A stretch of 64,000 bases of DNA from Agromyces allii (GCF_009749385.1 NZ_WBIN01000005.1:1-64000), one strand, 5' to 3'; positions 8,507 to 18,384 are shown, counted from the first letter of the stretch. Translations and numbers: made by a program. Notes: generated by a model not told the origin, from the letters alone.

Positions 8507-11047
8507 CTACTCGCGGATGGCCGCGCCCGTGCGCTCGCCCGCCAGGGCTGCGCCGGCGAGCTTCGCCTCGCTCGCCTCGGCCGCGGTCAGCGTGCGGTCG
8601 GCGGCGCGGAAGCGCAGCGCGAACGTGAGGCTCTTCGAGCCTGCCGGCACGCCCTGGCCGCGGTAGTCGTCGACGAGGTGCAGCGCCTCGAGCAGCTCGC
8701 CGGCGCCCTCGACGACGGATGCCGCGACGACCGCAGCGGGAACGTCGGCGTCGACCACGAGCGAGAGGTCCTGCGTCGCGGCCGGGAACGTGCCGATCGC
8801 GCGCGCCTCGGGCTGTACGGTCGCGAGGTCGATGACGGCGTCGAGGTCGAGCTCGAACACCGCGACCACGCGGGGCAGGTCGGCCTCTTCGGCGATCGCG
8901 GGCAGCAGTTCGCCCGCGAACCCGACGGCGCGTCCTTCGACCCGCAGTTCGGCCGTGCGCCCCGGGTGCAGCGCGTGGTGGGCCCCCTGCACGATCTCGA
9001 ACTCCGCACCGACGGCGAGGCCGATGCGGCGAACAGCGTCGAGCGCGTCGACGATGCCCGCAGGCACGGCGGCCTGACCCGGCTGCTTCGTCACGGTCTC
9101 GCCCACGAAGAGCGCGGCGACGTGGCGGGGCTGCGGCGGGATGCCGTCGTTCAGCTCGGCGACGGTCTCGTCGTCGGGCAGCGAGGCGCCGACGGGCAGG
9201 TCGCGCGTGCCGTACTCGCGACCGAGCTCCGGCAGGAACACGAGCCCCTGCTCGAACAGGCCGAGGTCGACGAGTCCGCGCGAACGGTTGCGCTTGGCGG
9301 CCGCGATGAGGCCGGGCAGCAGCGATCGGCGCAGCACCGGATTCGTCGCGTCGAGCGCGTTCGCCAGGCGCACGGAGGCGACGGGCGAACCGTCGGCACT
9401 GCCGTACTGCAGGTTGTCGGCCTCGTTCGCGAAGGGGAACGAGAGCACCTCGGTCGCTCCGCCGACGGCGAGCGCGTCGGACACCCGGCGCCGGATGCGC
9501 TGCGAGCGCGTGAGTCCTCGCCCGGGCGGGGCGACGGGCAGCACCGACGGGATGCGCTCGTAGCCGCCGAGGCGTGCGACCTCTTCGACGAGCTCTTCGC
9601 GGCCGGTCAGGTCGGGGCGCCACGACGGCGGCACCACCGAGAAGCCGTCGTCGACGCCGTCGTGACCGCCGAGGTCGGCGACGGTCGCGCCGATCTTCTC
9701 GAGCGCGGAACGCACCTCGGCGTCGTCGTAGTCGACGCCCGTGACGCGGGTCACGAAGCCGCGCGGCAGCACGATCGCCTGGCGCGCGGGCACGTCGGCG
9801 ATGACCGACACGCCCTCGGCGGTGCCCCCGGCGAGTTCGACCATGAGCTGGGCGACGCGCGCAGAGGCGGCGGCCGCGATCTCGGGGTCGACGCCGCGCT
9901 CGTTGCGCTTGGACGCCTCGCTCGGCAGCTTGTGCCGACGTGCGGAGCGCGCGATCGACACGGGGTCGAAGTTCGCGGCCTCGATGAGCACGTTCGTGGT
10001 CGTGTCGGAGATCTCGGTCTCGGCGCCGCCCATGACGCCCGCGATGCCGATGCCGCCGCGGTCGTCGGTGATCAGGAGGTCTTCGGCGTGGAGCGTGCGC
10101 TCCTTCTCGTCGAGCGTGGTGATCTTCTCGCCGGAAGCCGCCCGGCGCACGACGATGCCGCCCTGCAGCTTGTCGAGGTCGTAGGCGTGCGTCGGCTGGC
10201 CGAACTCGAGCATGACGTAGTTCGTGATGTCGACGAGCAGCGAGAGCGAACGGATGCCGGCGAGCTTCAGTCGCGCGATCATCCACGCGGGCGTCGGGCG
10301 GGTCGGGTCGACCCCGCGCACGATCTGCGTCGTGAAGACGCCGACCGCGGCGCGGCCGCGGATCGGTGCGTCGTCGCGGATCTCGACCGGGAACGGCGAC
10401 GCCGCGGCATCCGGAGCGGGCACGACCAGCGCGGGGTCGCGGAACGCCGCACCCGTCGCGTGCGAGTACTCGCGGGCCACGCCGCGGATCGAGAACGCGT
10501 AGCCGCGGTCGGGCGTCACGTTCAGCTCGACCGCCGTGTCGTCGAGACCGAGGAGCTCGATCGCGTCGGTGCCGACGGGTGCGTCGATGCCGAGCGTCGA
10601 GAGGCGCAGGATGCCGTCGTGGTCTTCGCCGAGGCCCAGCTCGCGGGCCGACGCGATCATGCCGTCGGACACGTGGCCGTAGGTCTTGCGCGCCGCGATG
10701 GGGAACGGGCCGGGCAGCACCGCGCCGGGCAGGGTCACCACGACCTTGTCGCCGACGAAGAAGTTGCGGGCGCCGCAGACGATGCCGTGCACGGCCTCCC
10801 CGCCGTCGGCCGCGGTCTCACCGTCGGGCGCGACGCGCACCTGGCACCAGCGGATGGTCTTGCCGTTGGACTGCGGCTCCTCGACGAACTCGAGCACCTC
10901 GCCCACGACGATGGGTCCGACGAGGTCGAACGTGTGCACGCCCTCCTCCTCGAGTCCGAGCTCGACCAGGGCGGCGTGCACCTGCTCGGGCGTCGTTCCG
11001 GGAACGAGCTCGACGTACTCGGCGAGCCAACTCAGCGGCACTCGCAT
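8507..11047 (-). CDS. pheT: Phenylalanyl-tRNA synthetase beta subunit
   Basis: 846 residues, the large subunit of the cytoplasmic alpha2-beta2 enzyme that charges tRNA-Phe. The order seen is an N-terminal core, an EMAP-type tRNA-binding domain (about 40-160), the B3/B4 editing domain that hydrolyses mischarged Tyr-tRNA-Phe, the B5 DNA-binding-like domain (around 400-475), a catalytic-like core with NALDATNPVLRRSLLPGL, and a C-terminal FDX-ACB anticodon-binding domain. It follows pheS after four bases, so the two are cotranscribed. Length is standard for actinobacteria. Confidence 0.97.
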   Translation of the reverse strand: MRVPLSWLAEYVELVPGTTPEQVHAALVELGLEEEGVHTFDLVGPIVVGEVLEFVEEPQSNGKTIRWCQVRVAPDGETAADGGEAVHGIVCGARNFFVGDKVVVTLPGAVLPGPFPIAARKTYGHVSDGMIASARELGLGEDHDGILRLSTLGIDAPVGTDAIELLGLDDTAVELNVTPDRGYAFSIRGVAREYSHATGAAFRDPALVVPAPDAAASPFPVEIRDDAPIRGRAAVGVFTTQIVRGVDPTRPTPAWMIARLKLAGIRSLSLLVDITNYVMLEFGQPTHAYDLDKLQGGIVVRRAASGEKITTLDEKERTLHAEDLLITDDRGGIGIAGVMGGAETEISDTTTNVLIEAANFDPVSIARSARRHKLPSEASKRNERGVDPEIAAAASARVAQLMVELAGGTAEGVSVIADVPARQAIVLPRGFVTRVTGVDYDDAEVRSALEKIGATVADLGGHDGVDDGFSVVPPSWRPDLTGREELVEEVARLGGYERIPSVLPVAPPGRGLTRSQRIRRRVSDALAVGGATEVLSFPFANEADNLQYGSADGSPVASVRLANALDATNPVLRRSLLPGLIAAAKRNRSRGLVDLGLFEQGLVFLPELGREYGTRDLPVGASLPDDETVAELNDGIPPQPRHVAALFVGETVTKQPGQAAVPAGIVDALDAVRRIGLAVGAEFEIVQGAHHALHPGRTAELRVEGRAVGFAGELLPAIAEEADLPRVVAVFELDLDAVIDLATVQPEARAIGTFPAATQDLSLVVDADVPAAVVAASVVEGAGELLEALHLVDDYRGQGVPAGSKSLTFALRFRAADRTLTAAEASEAKLAGAALAGERTGAAIRE

Positions 11048-11051
11048 GTCT

Positions 11052-12092
11052 TCAGACCACCATTCCGAACTGCTGGGAGAACCGGATGTCTCCCTCGACC
11101 ATCTCGCGCATGTCCTGCACGCCGTTGCGGAGCATGAGGCCCCGCTCGATGCCCATGCCGAACGCGAACCCCGTGTAGACCTCGGGGTCGATGCCCGCCG
11201 AGCGGAGCACGTTCGGGTGCACCATGCCGCACCCGCCCCACTCGATCCAGCGGGGGCCCGACTTGAACGTCGGGTGCCAGAAGTCGAGTTCGGCCGACGG
11301 CTCGGTGAACGGGAAGTAGCTGGGGCGGAGTCGCACCTTGGCCTCGTCGCCGAAGATCGACTTCACGAAGTGGTCGAGCGTGCCCTTGAGGTGGGCCATC
11401 GTCAGGCCCTTGTCGACCGCGAGCCCCTCGAACTGCATGAAGACCGGCAGGTGCGTGGCGTCGAACTCGTCGGTGCGGTACACGCGGCCCGGCGCGAGCA
11501 CGTAGATCGGCACCTCGCGGTCGAGCATCGAGCGCACCTGCACGGGGCTCGTGTGCGTGCGCATCACGAGGTGCTCCTCGGGCGGGTCGACGAAGAAGGT
11601 GTCCTGCATCGCGCGCGCCGGGTGATCGGCGTCGAAGTTCAGCGCGTCGAAGTTGAACCACTCGCTCTCGACCTCGGGACCCTCGGCGATCTCCCAGCCC
11701 ATGCCCGTGAAGACGTCGCACACGCGGTCTTCGAGCAGGGCCAGCGGATGCCGCGAGCCGGCGGTGTAGCGCGACGGCAGCGCCGTGACATCCACCGCCT
11801 CGGCCTCGAGCGCGGCCGCCGCCTCGGCGGCGACGATCTCGCTCTCGCGGGCGGCGAAGGCCTGGTTGACGCGACCACGGGCCCCGCCGACGAGCTTGCC
11901 GAGTACGGCCTTCTGGTCGTTGGGGACGTTGCGGAGTTCTGCGTTCAGCTGGGCGAGTTCGCTCTTCTCGCCGGTGTGCTCGGCGCGGACGGCCTTCAGC
12001 GCGGCGGAATCGCCGGCCGAGGCGATCGCGGCGAGCGCCGCGGCGACGGCGGACTCGACGGACTGCTCGGTGATTTCACGGGGCTCGGACAC
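11052..12092 (-). CDS. pheS: Phenylalanyl-tRNA synthetase alpha subunit
   Basis: 346 residues, catalytic subunit of PheRS. An N-terminal coiled-coil (about 10-90) that contacts tRNA precedes the class II core: motif 2 region with TSPVQVRSML and PGRVYRTDEFDATH, the FQFEG-type segment (here MQFEGLAVD), and motif 3 GFAFGMGIERGLML. The start is GTG at 12092; a TAGACT element eight bases upstream may be its -10. pheT follows after four bases. The pair is downstream of a 24-base gap from gluD, but the position of TAGACT suggests its own promoter. Confidence 0.97.
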   Translation of the reverse strand: MSEPREITEQSVESAVAAALAAIASAGDSAALKAVRAEHTGEKSELAQLNAELRNVPNDQKAVLGKLVGGARGRVNQAFAARESEIVAAEAAAALEAEAVDVTALPSRYTAGSRHPLALLEDRVCDVFTGMGWEIAEGPEVESEWFNFDALNFDADHPARAMQDTFFVDPPEEHLVMRTHTSPVQVRSMLDREVPIYVLAPGRVYRTDEFDATHLPVFMQFEGLAVDKGLTMAHLKGTLDHFVKSIFGDEAKVRLRPSYFPFTEPSAELDFWHPTFKSGPRWIEWGGCGMVHPNVLRSAGIDPEVYTGFAFGMGIERGLMLRNGVQDMREMVEGDIRFSQQFGMVV

Positions 12093-12116
12093 AAGGAACG
12101 AGTCTAGTCGTCCCGG

Positions 12117-13040
12117 CTAGCGTGGGCTGCGGTCTTCGATGGCCGCTGCGTTCGCGTCGGCGACGAGCAGCGCCTGACTCGGATCTTCGGGGGCCGGCCC
12201 GCCCTTCGCCGGGTGGTACCGGCGGTCGGTGCGCTTGGCGAGCCAGCGCGCGAACCACGACAGCGTCAGGTTCATCGCGAGGTAGAGCACGAAGGCGATG
12301 CACCACAGCGTGAACAGGTAGCGGTTGCCGTAGTAGCTGCCGAGGTTGTTGAGCGTGACGCGCAGCAGCTCGGGGTAGCCGACGATGTACGCGAGCGAGG
12401 TGTCCTTCAGCAGCACCACGAGCTGCGCGACGATGATCGGCAGCATCTGGCGGAACGCCTGCGGGAACTCCACGAGCATCTTCGACTGCAGCGGTCGCAT
12501 GCCGAGGCTGAGCGCCGCCTCGCGCTGGCCCCTCGGCAGGGCGACGAGTCCGGCGCGGAGCGCCTCGCCGATGAGCGCTCCGTTGTACACCGCGAGCGCC
12601 GAGACGACGGCCCAGTACTGCCCGGTTCCGGCGACGAGCAGGATGAAGAGCATCATGAGCAGCACGGGCATGCCGCGGAAGAACTCGATGACGACGGCCG
12701 TGGGGATGCGGATCCAGGCGATCGGCGAGCTCCGCAGGAGCGAGAGCACCACGCCGAGGGCGATCGCGAGCACGGCCGCGACGATGGCGGCGCGCAGGGT
12801 TCCCCACACGCCGACCGTGAAGATGAAGCCCCACATCTCGGGGTCGGTGACGATGTCCCAGCGGGTCGGGTCGAACATGCCGGGCAGCGTGACGCCGCCG
12901 GACTCGCGCGGGGCGTTCAGCGTCGCGAACACCCACCCGAGGCCCGCGACCACGACGATCGCCGTGACGACGGAGAAGATGCGGGACAGGCGCCTGGCCT
13001 TGGGGCCGGGGGCGTCGAAGAGCACGACGGCACCGCTCAT
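12117..13040 (-). CDS. gluD: Glutamate-type ABC transporter permease GluD
   Basis: 307 residues, the second membrane subunit of a polar amino acid importer. A cytoplasmic/periplasmic N-terminal stretch with a first helix at about 20-42 is followed by a HisM-type permease domain. Its coupling loop for the ATPase is EALRAGLVALPRGQREAALSLGM (the G at position three from the end is invariant). A charged, disordered C-terminal tail follows. The ATG at 13040 overlaps the gluC stop by four bases. The gene order ATPase, binding protein, permease, permease equals the Corynebacterium gluABCD operon, which is the basis for the symbol. Confidence 0.9.
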   Translation of the reverse strand: MSGAVVLFDAPGPKARRLSRIFSVVTAIVVVAGLGWVFATLNAPRESGGVTLPGMFDPTRWDIVTDPEMWGFIFTVGVWGTLRAAIVAAVLAIALGVVLSLLRSSPIAWIRIPTAVVIEFFRGMPVLLMMLFILLVAGTGQYWAVVSALAVYNGALIGEALRAGLVALPRGQREAALSLGMRPLQSKMLVEFPQAFRQMLPIIVAQLVVLLKDTSLAYIVGYPELLRVTLNNLGSYYGNRYLFTLWCIAFVLYLAMNLTLSWFARWLAKRTDRRYHPAKGGPAPEDPSQALLVADANAAAIEDRSPR

Positions 13041-13687
13041 CGCTGCACCACCCACTTCCGCTCGAGTCGGGTCGCGAGGAAGCCGAGCGGCACCGTCACG
13101 AGGAGGTAGAAGAACGCGACGCCCACGAGCACGGCGATCACGGCGTCGCCGTGCGCGTTCGCGAGCGTGCGACCGACACCGAACAGCTCGCTCACGAACC
13201 CGACGCCGCCCACGACGGACGTGTTCTTGGTGAGGGCGATGAGCACGTTGATGAGCGGCGGGATGGTCATGCGGAACGCCTGCGGCAGCACGATGAGCGA
13301 CACCGTCTGGCTGAACCCGAGCCCGAGGCTGCGCGCGGCTTCAGCCTGGCCGATCGGCACGCCGTTGATGCCGGATCGCAGCGCCTCGGCGATGAACGGC
13401 GAGGTGTAGACCGCGAGCGCGATCATGCCGGCGATCAGGTAGGGCAGCTCCGACCCGAGGATCGGCAGGATGATCGCGCAGAAGATCACGACGAGCGTCA
13501 GCGGGGTGTTGCGGATGATCTCGGTGTAGACCGTGGCGACGACGCGGAGCGTCGCGATCGGGGAGATCCGCATCGCGGCGATGACCGTGCCCAGCACGAG
13601 CGCCCCGATGCCGCCCACGGCGAGCAGCAGCAGCGTCACGCTGAAGCCCTCGAGGTAGAGCGGCAGGTTCTCGACGACGACGTCCAC
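13037..13687 (-). CDS. gluC: Glutamate-type ABC transporter permease GluC
   Basis: 216 residues, about five membrane helices in a HisM-type domain with the coupling loop EALRSGINGVPIGQAEAARSLGL. GTG at 13687 is chosen because GAGAGG lies seven bases upstream; upstream frame sequence is unlike the family. It pairs with GluD to form the membrane channel. A strong stem-loop separates it from gluB, and the two genes are likely cotranscribed with reduced downstream expression. Confidence 0.9.
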   Translation of the reverse strand: MDVVVENLPLYLEGFSVTLLLLAVGGIGALVLGTVIAAMRISPIATLRVVATVYTEIIRNTPLTLVVIFCAIILPILGSELPYLIAGMIALAVYTSPFIAEALRSGINGVPIGQAEAARSLGLGFSQTVSLIVLPQAFRMTIPPLINVLIALTKNTSVVGGVGFVSELFGVGRTLANAHGDAVIAVLVGVAFFYLLVTVPLGFLATRLERKWVVQR

Positions 13688-13709
13688 GCGGTTCCTCTCG
13701 GTGGGAGGA

Positions 13710-13741
13710 ACGCGTCCGGACCCCGACGGGCCCGGACGCGT
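13710..13741 (-). terminator. Intercistronic stem-loop between gluB and gluC
   Basis: Perfect 10-bp arms ACGCGTCCGG and CCGGACGCGT with a 12-base loop, beginning just past the gluB stop. No U-run. Such hairpins after binding-protein genes usually stabilise the upstream message or attenuate read-through, so binding protein exceeds permease. Confidence 0.6.
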
Positions 13742-13746
13742 CCGGA

Positions 13747-14604
13747 TCAGTAGCGGTCGACCGCGGGCGGTGCGACGTACGGCAGCACCGTGCCGGCCGT
13801 CTTGTTCCACGCCTCCTCGTAGCGTCCGTCTTCGTACGCCTTCTCGAGCACGTCGTTGATGAACATGCGGAAGTCGGTGTCGTCGAGCTTCACGCCGATG
13901 CCGTAGGGCTCCTCGGTGAACGGCTCGCCCACGACCTTGAACTCGCCCTCGTTCTGGGCTGCGAGCCCGGCGAGGATGACGTTGTCGGTCGAGACCGCGA
14001 CGACCTTGCCGCTGCGGAGCGGCTCGAGGCAGTTCGAGTACGTGTCGGTCTCGAGGACCTCGGCGCCCAGCTCCTTGAGGTTCGCTGCGGGCGTCGAGCC
14101 CGTGACCGAGCAGACCGGCTGGCCGACGAGGTCGTCTTCACTCGTGATGTCGTCGTTGTCGGCGAGCACGAGGATCGACTGACCGGCCAGGTAGTACGGG
14201 CCGGCGAACGAGATGACCTTCTTGCGGTCGTCGTTGATCGTGTACGTCGCGACGACCAGGTCGACCTGGCCGCTCTCGATGAACGGCTCGCGGTTGGCCG
14301 AGACCGTCTCGGTCCAGGTGATCTTGTCTTCGGCGATGCCGAGCTCGTCGGCGATGATCTTCGCGATCTCGACGTCGAAGCCCTCGGGGTCGCCCGACGG
14401 CCCGACCAGGCCGAACAGCGGCTGGTCGAACTTGGTGCCGATCGTGATGGTGCCGGCCTCCTGCAGCCGCGCCATCGTGGTGCCCGCCTCGAAGGTGGGG
14501 GCCGGCTCGTCGGAGCCGGCGTCGTCGCTGCCGCCGGTGCAGCCCGTCAGCGCCAGTGCTGCGGCCGCTGCGGCCGCGACGAGGGCGATTCTCATGCGTG
14601 TCAT
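13747..14604 (-). CDS. gluB: Glutamate/polar amino acid-binding lipoprotein GluB
   Basis: 285 residues. Signal peptide MTRMRIALV with an Ala-rich core and lipobox L-T-G-C (Cys 22), then an acidic Gly/Ser/Asp spacer and an SBP_bac_3 domain. The binding-cleft signature GFDVEIAKIIADELG and the two lobes joined near 130 and 210 fit polar amino acid binding proteins. It delivers ligand to GluCD. AAGAGG precedes the ATG at 14604. Specificity for glutamate is inferred from the operon order, not from residues. Confidence 0.9.
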   Translation of the reverse strand: MTRMRIALVAAAAAAALALTGCTGGSDDAGSDEPAPTFEAGTTMARLQEAGTITIGTKFDQPLFGLVGPSGDPEGFDVEIAKIIADELGIAEDKITWTETVSANREPFIESGQVDLVVATYTINDDRKKVISFAGPYYLAGQSILVLADNDDITSEDDLVGQPVCSVTGSTPAANLKELGAEVLETDTYSNCLEPLRSGKVVAVSTDNVILAGLAAQNEGEFKVVGEPFTEEPYGIGVKLDDTDFRMFINDVLEKAYEDGRYEEAWNKTAGTVLPYVAPPAVDRY

Positions 14605-14657
14605 GTCCGTTGCCTCTTTCTGGGTGGTGGTTCCCGGCCGCTCGTGGCGACCAAGGT

Positions 14658-15446
<789 letters not shown>

Positions 15447-15453
15447 ACCCCCC

Positions 15454-15459
15454 AAACTA
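15454..15459 (-). promoter_or_regulatory. -10 element of leaderless gluA
   Basis: TAGTTT ends seven bases before the ATG at 15446, so the transcript would begin at or next to the start codon. Confidence 0.5.
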
Positions 15460-15497
15460 GGGTGAGAAGGGTGTCGAAATCAGGAACGGGCCCGGTT

Positions 15498-15515
15498 GGT
15501 TACCTTTTCGTAACC
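15498..15515. promoter_or_regulatory. GlnR-like box upstream of gluABCD
   Basis: GGTTAC, six bases, GTAACC: a perfect inverted repeat that also fits the AC-N9-AC half-site spacing reported for actinobacterial GlnR (AC at 15502-15503 and 15513-15514). It lies about 50-70 bases upstream of the predicted gluA transcription start, a position suited to an activator. Assignment to GlnR is inference. Confidence 0.4.
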
Positions 15516-15525
15516 CGCACCGGCG

Positions 15526-16329
15526 TCACGCACTTCGCTGGGCGAAGGCGCTCTCGTACAGGCAGACGGATGCCGCGGTCGCGAGGTTCATCGACTCGGC
15601 ATGCCCGTAGATGGGCACCGTGACGACCCGGTCGGCGAGCTCGAGCTGCTCGTCGAGCAGCCCCCTGGCCTCATTGCCGAACAGCCACGCCGTCGGCTTC
15701 GCGAGCACGCCGTCGGTGCGGGCGGCCAGCAGGTCGTCGCCCTTCACATCGGCGGCGAGCACCGTCAGGCCCGCGGCGCGCGCACGCACGAGCACGTCGG
15801 CGAGGTCGGCCCCGACCGCGACGGGCACGTGGAAGATCGATCCCGTCGAGCTGCGGACGACCTTGGGGTTGTAGAGGTCGACCGCGCGACCCGTGAACAC
15901 GACCGCGTCGGCGCCCGCGGCATCCGCAGCCCTGACGATGGTGCCGGCGTTGCCGGGGTCGCGCACCTCCTCGAGGATCGCGATGAGCTTCGGGGAGGCC
16001 GCGAACACGTCTTTCACGGCGGTCGGGAACTGGCGGCACACGGCGACGAACCCCTGCGGCGTGACCGTGTCGGCCATGGCGTCGAGCACCTCCTCGGTGA
16101 CGTACTCGATGTCGAGGTCGGCCTCGGACGCCGCCGCCGCGACCTCGGGGTGCCGCTCGAGTGCCGTCGGAGTCGCGAACAGCTCCATCACGAGCTCGGG
16201 GCGGAACGCCAGCGCCTCCGACACGGCCTGCGGCCCCTCGAGCAGGAAGAGCCCGCTCTCGGAGCGCGCCGACTTCGACGCGAGCTTCGCGACCGAGCGG
16301 ACACGGGGAGAGCGTGGGTTCTCGAGCAT
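15526..16329 (-). CDS. RNA 2'-O-ribose methyltransferase, SpoU/TrmH family
   Basis: 267 residues. An N-terminal substrate-binding domain (about 10-100, L30e-like) is followed by the knotted SPOUT catalytic domain with its three motifs: EEVRDPGNAGTIVRAADAAG, FGNEARGL and VPIYGHAESMNLATAASVCLYE (the N in motif 1, E in motif 2 and SxN in motif 3 form the AdoMet/catalytic site). It methylates a tRNA or rRNA ribose; the target is not readable. It lies immediately downstream of the infC-rpmI-rplT terminator, and a TAGAAT six bases before the ATG suggests a leaderless transcript. Confidence 0.92.
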   Translation of the reverse strand: MLENPRSPRVRSVAKLASKSARSESGLFLLEGPQAVSEALAFRPELVMELFATPTALERHPEVAAAASEADLDIEYVTEEVLDAMADTVTPQGFVAVCRQFPTAVKDVFAASPKLIAILEEVRDPGNAGTIVRAADAAGADAVVFTGRAVDLYNPKVVRSSTGSIFHVPVAVGADLADVLVRARAAGLTVLAADVKGDDLLAARTDGVLAKPTAWLFGNEARGLLDEQLELADRVVTVPIYGHAESMNLATAASVCLYESAFAQRSA

Positions 16330-16335
16330 GAGTCG

Positions 16336-16341
16336 ATTCTA
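16336..16341 (-). promoter_or_regulatory. -10 element of the leaderless SpoU gene
   Basis: TAGAAT ends six bases before the ATG at 16329. Confidence 0.5.
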
Positions 16342-16367
16342 GGGCGCGACCCGCGCCGGAGACGCGG

Positions 16368-16412
16368 AACGGCCCGGCACCGCCCTGCTGCTGCAGGGGG
16401 TGCCGGGCCGTT
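16368..16412 (-). terminator. Terminator of infC-rpmI-rplT
   Basis: Perfect 14-bp arms (16368-16381 and 16399-16412, beginning AACGGCC and ending GGCCGTT). The intervening 17 bases hold a further CCCTGC/GCAGGG pairing. It begins 22 bases after the rplT stop. No long U-run. Confidence 0.8.
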
Positions 16413-16433
16413 CGACGTGGTCGAAGCTGCTGC

Positions 16434-16820
16434 TTACGCGGCGGTCTTCGGAGCCGAGGTGTCGGCCGGGAGGGCCTTCTTGGCCGACTCGACGAGCGCG
16501 GCGAACGTCGCGGGCTCGTGCACGGCGAGCTCGGCGAGGATGCGGCGGTCGACCTCGATGCCGGCAAGGCCGAGGCCCTGGATGAGGCGGTTGTACGTCA
16601 GGCCGTTCGCACGCGAAGCCGCGTTGATCCGCTGGATCCAGAGACGACGGAAGTCGCCCTTCTTCTTGCGGCGGTCGTTGTACGAGTAGACGAGGGAGTG
16701 GGTGACCTGCTCCTTGGCCTTCCGGTACAGACGCGAACGCTGGCCGCGGTAGCCCGCAGCGCGCTCGAGGATGACGCGACGCTTCTTGTGGGCGTTGACC
16801 GCCCTCTTCACTCTTGCCAT
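16434..16820 (-). CDS. rplT: 50S ribosomal protein L20
   Basis: 128 residues, highly basic. It starts [15 protein letters not shown] and contains the conserved [43 protein letters not shown] core. L20 is an early assembly protein that binds domain II of 23S rRNA, and in other bacteria it represses its own operon. Here it is last in infC-rpmI-rplT and is followed by a strong terminator. An Ala-rich C-terminal tail is slightly longer than in many relatives. Confidence 0.98.
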   Translation of the reverse strand: MARVKRAVNAHKKRRVILERAAGYRGQRSRLYRKAKEQVTHSLVYSYNDRRKKKGDFRRLWIQRINAASRANGLTYNRLIQGLGLAGIEVDRRILAELAVHEPATFAALVESAKKALPADTSAPKTAA

Positions 16821-16851
16821 TGCTCTGTTTCTTCCTTAACGGGTCCGCGGC

Positions 16852-17046
16852 TCAGTGGCCGAGAAGCTTCTTGATGACCTTGGCGTCGGGGGCCGACACG
16901 ACCTTGTCCTGGTTCAGACGGGCCTTGCGCTTCGAGGCCTTGACCTCGAGGTTGTGGCGCATTCCGGCCTGCTGCTTCTTGATCTTGCCGCTGCCGGTGA
17001 TCTTGAAGCGCTTCTTGGACCCGGAGTGGGTCTTCTGCTTCGGCAT
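16852..17046 (-). CDS. rpmI: 50S ribosomal protein L35
   Basis: 64 residues, the usual size. The sequence [15 protein letters not shown] is diagnostic, followed by the basic [15 protein letters not shown] segment. L35 is a small peripheral protein of the large subunit. GGAGACAC precedes the ATG. It sits 54 bases after infC and 31 before rplT, the near-universal infC-rpmI-rplT order. Confidence 0.98.
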   Translation of the reverse strand: MPKQKTHSGSKKRFKITGSGKIKKQQAGMRHNLEVKASKRKARLNQDKVVSAPDAKVIKKLLGH

Positions 17047-17100
17047 CTCGTGTGTCTCCTTGGTTCTGCCGCCAACTCGTGGCGGACGTGGGTGTCTGGC

Positions 17101-17721
<621 letters not shown>

Positions 17722-17728
17722 GCGGGTA

Positions 17729-17735
17729 CTCCTCT
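17729..17735 (-). promoter_or_regulatory. infC: Shine-Dalgarno site fixing the infC AUC start
   Basis: AGAGGAG on the minus strand ends seven bases before ATC at 17721, ideal spacing, and overlaps the TAG that closes the reading frame upstream. Confidence 0.85.
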
Positions 17736-17948
17736 ACTCAAGCTTCTTCACTCGATGGGAGACCGGATGTCGCCCACCGTTCCGAGAGCGAAGATCCACG
17801 CACGCCGAACGGAATCACACCGTTCAGCACTGCGGCCCCCTTCGCCTTGCGGCATCTACTCCATGCCCGTTGCGGGCGATGAAGCGGAGGGCATTCAACC
17901 CGGTAACCTTGATGAAGCGGTAAGCGCGGGTGGGAGAATCTCCACTTT

Positions 17949-17991
17949 CGTACTGGGGACAAGCCCCAGTCGTACTGGGGACAGGCCCCAG
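17949..17991 (-). repeat. Tandem 21-base hairpin repeat in the infC leader
   Basis: Copies at 17949-17969 and 17971-17991 differ at one base (CGTACTGGGGACAAGCCCCAG against the same with ACAGG). Each folds into a 6-bp stem with a five-base loop. Confidence 0.85.
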
Positions 17992-18020
17992 CAGGCCGGA
18001 GCATTGCTCCGGACCGAACG

Positions 18021-18026
18021 AGTCTA
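18021..18026 (-). promoter_or_regulatory. -10 element of the infC operon
   Basis: TAGACT on the minus strand, with TCTTGC or TTGCTC 15-17 bases upstream. Transcription would begin near 18013, at the first leader hairpin. Confidence 0.4.
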
Positions 18027-18039
18027 GCAGAGGAAGTCC

Positions 18040-18384
18040 GTGAGCAAGAATTCAGACCCGGTCGACGACGCCACGCGCGACATCGCAGAGGTGCCGGCGG
18101 TCGAGATCATCACCACTGCGGCCGTGCACCTCATGAGTGCCGCCGCCGTGAAGGTCGGCCTCGCCGACGACCCCGAGTCGCAGATCGACCTCGACGAGGC
18201 CCGCAAGCTCATCAACGCGCTCGCCGGCCTGATCACCGCGGGCGCACCCGAGATCAGCGACATGCACGCCCGCTCGCTGCGCGACGGCCTCCGCTCGCTG
18301 CAGCTGGCGTTCCGCGAGGCATCGGTCATCCCCGACGCCATCGGCCAGGGCCCGGGCGAGAAGTGGACCGGCCCGGTCAACTGA
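18040..18384 (+). CDS. DUF1844 domain protein
   Basis: 114 residues with no signal or membrane segment. The DUF1844 signature is clear: helix EIITTAAVHLMSAAAVKVGL, then DLDEARKLINALAGLI and a helical second half. Function unknown; the gene is very often next to infC-rpmI-rplT in actinobacteria, as here where it is divergent. GTG at 18040 is preceded by AGAGGAAG. A bidirectional hairpin follows the stop. Confidence 0.85.
   Translation: MSKNSDPVDDATRDIAEVPAVEIITTAAVHLMSAAAVKVGLADDPESQIDLDEARKLINALAGLITAGAPEISDMHARSLRDGLRSLQLAFREASVIPDAIGQGPGEKWTGPVN

Larger units (their letters stand above)
17722..18013 (-). ncRNA. Structured leader of the infC operon
   Basis: About 290 bases from the predicted transcription start (-10 TAGACT at 18026-18021) to the AUC codon, less GC-rich than the genes. 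The order is a CCGGAGC/GCTCCGG hairpin, two tandem CTGGGG/CCCCAG hairpins, GCCCG-CAA-CGGGC and GCC-GCAA-GGC stem-loops, then the Shine-Dalgarno sequence. Autogenous control leaders (L20 type) are known upstream of infC in Firmicutes; this one does not look like a copy of that class to me. Function is inferred from structure and place. Confidence 0.5.

Noticed and set aside
17738..18004. 88-codon frame in the infC leader, ending 17 bases before the infC start
   Set aside because: Composition is unlike neighbouring genes, it has no Shine-Dalgarno, and hairpins account for the sequence. Kept as a possible leader peptide only.
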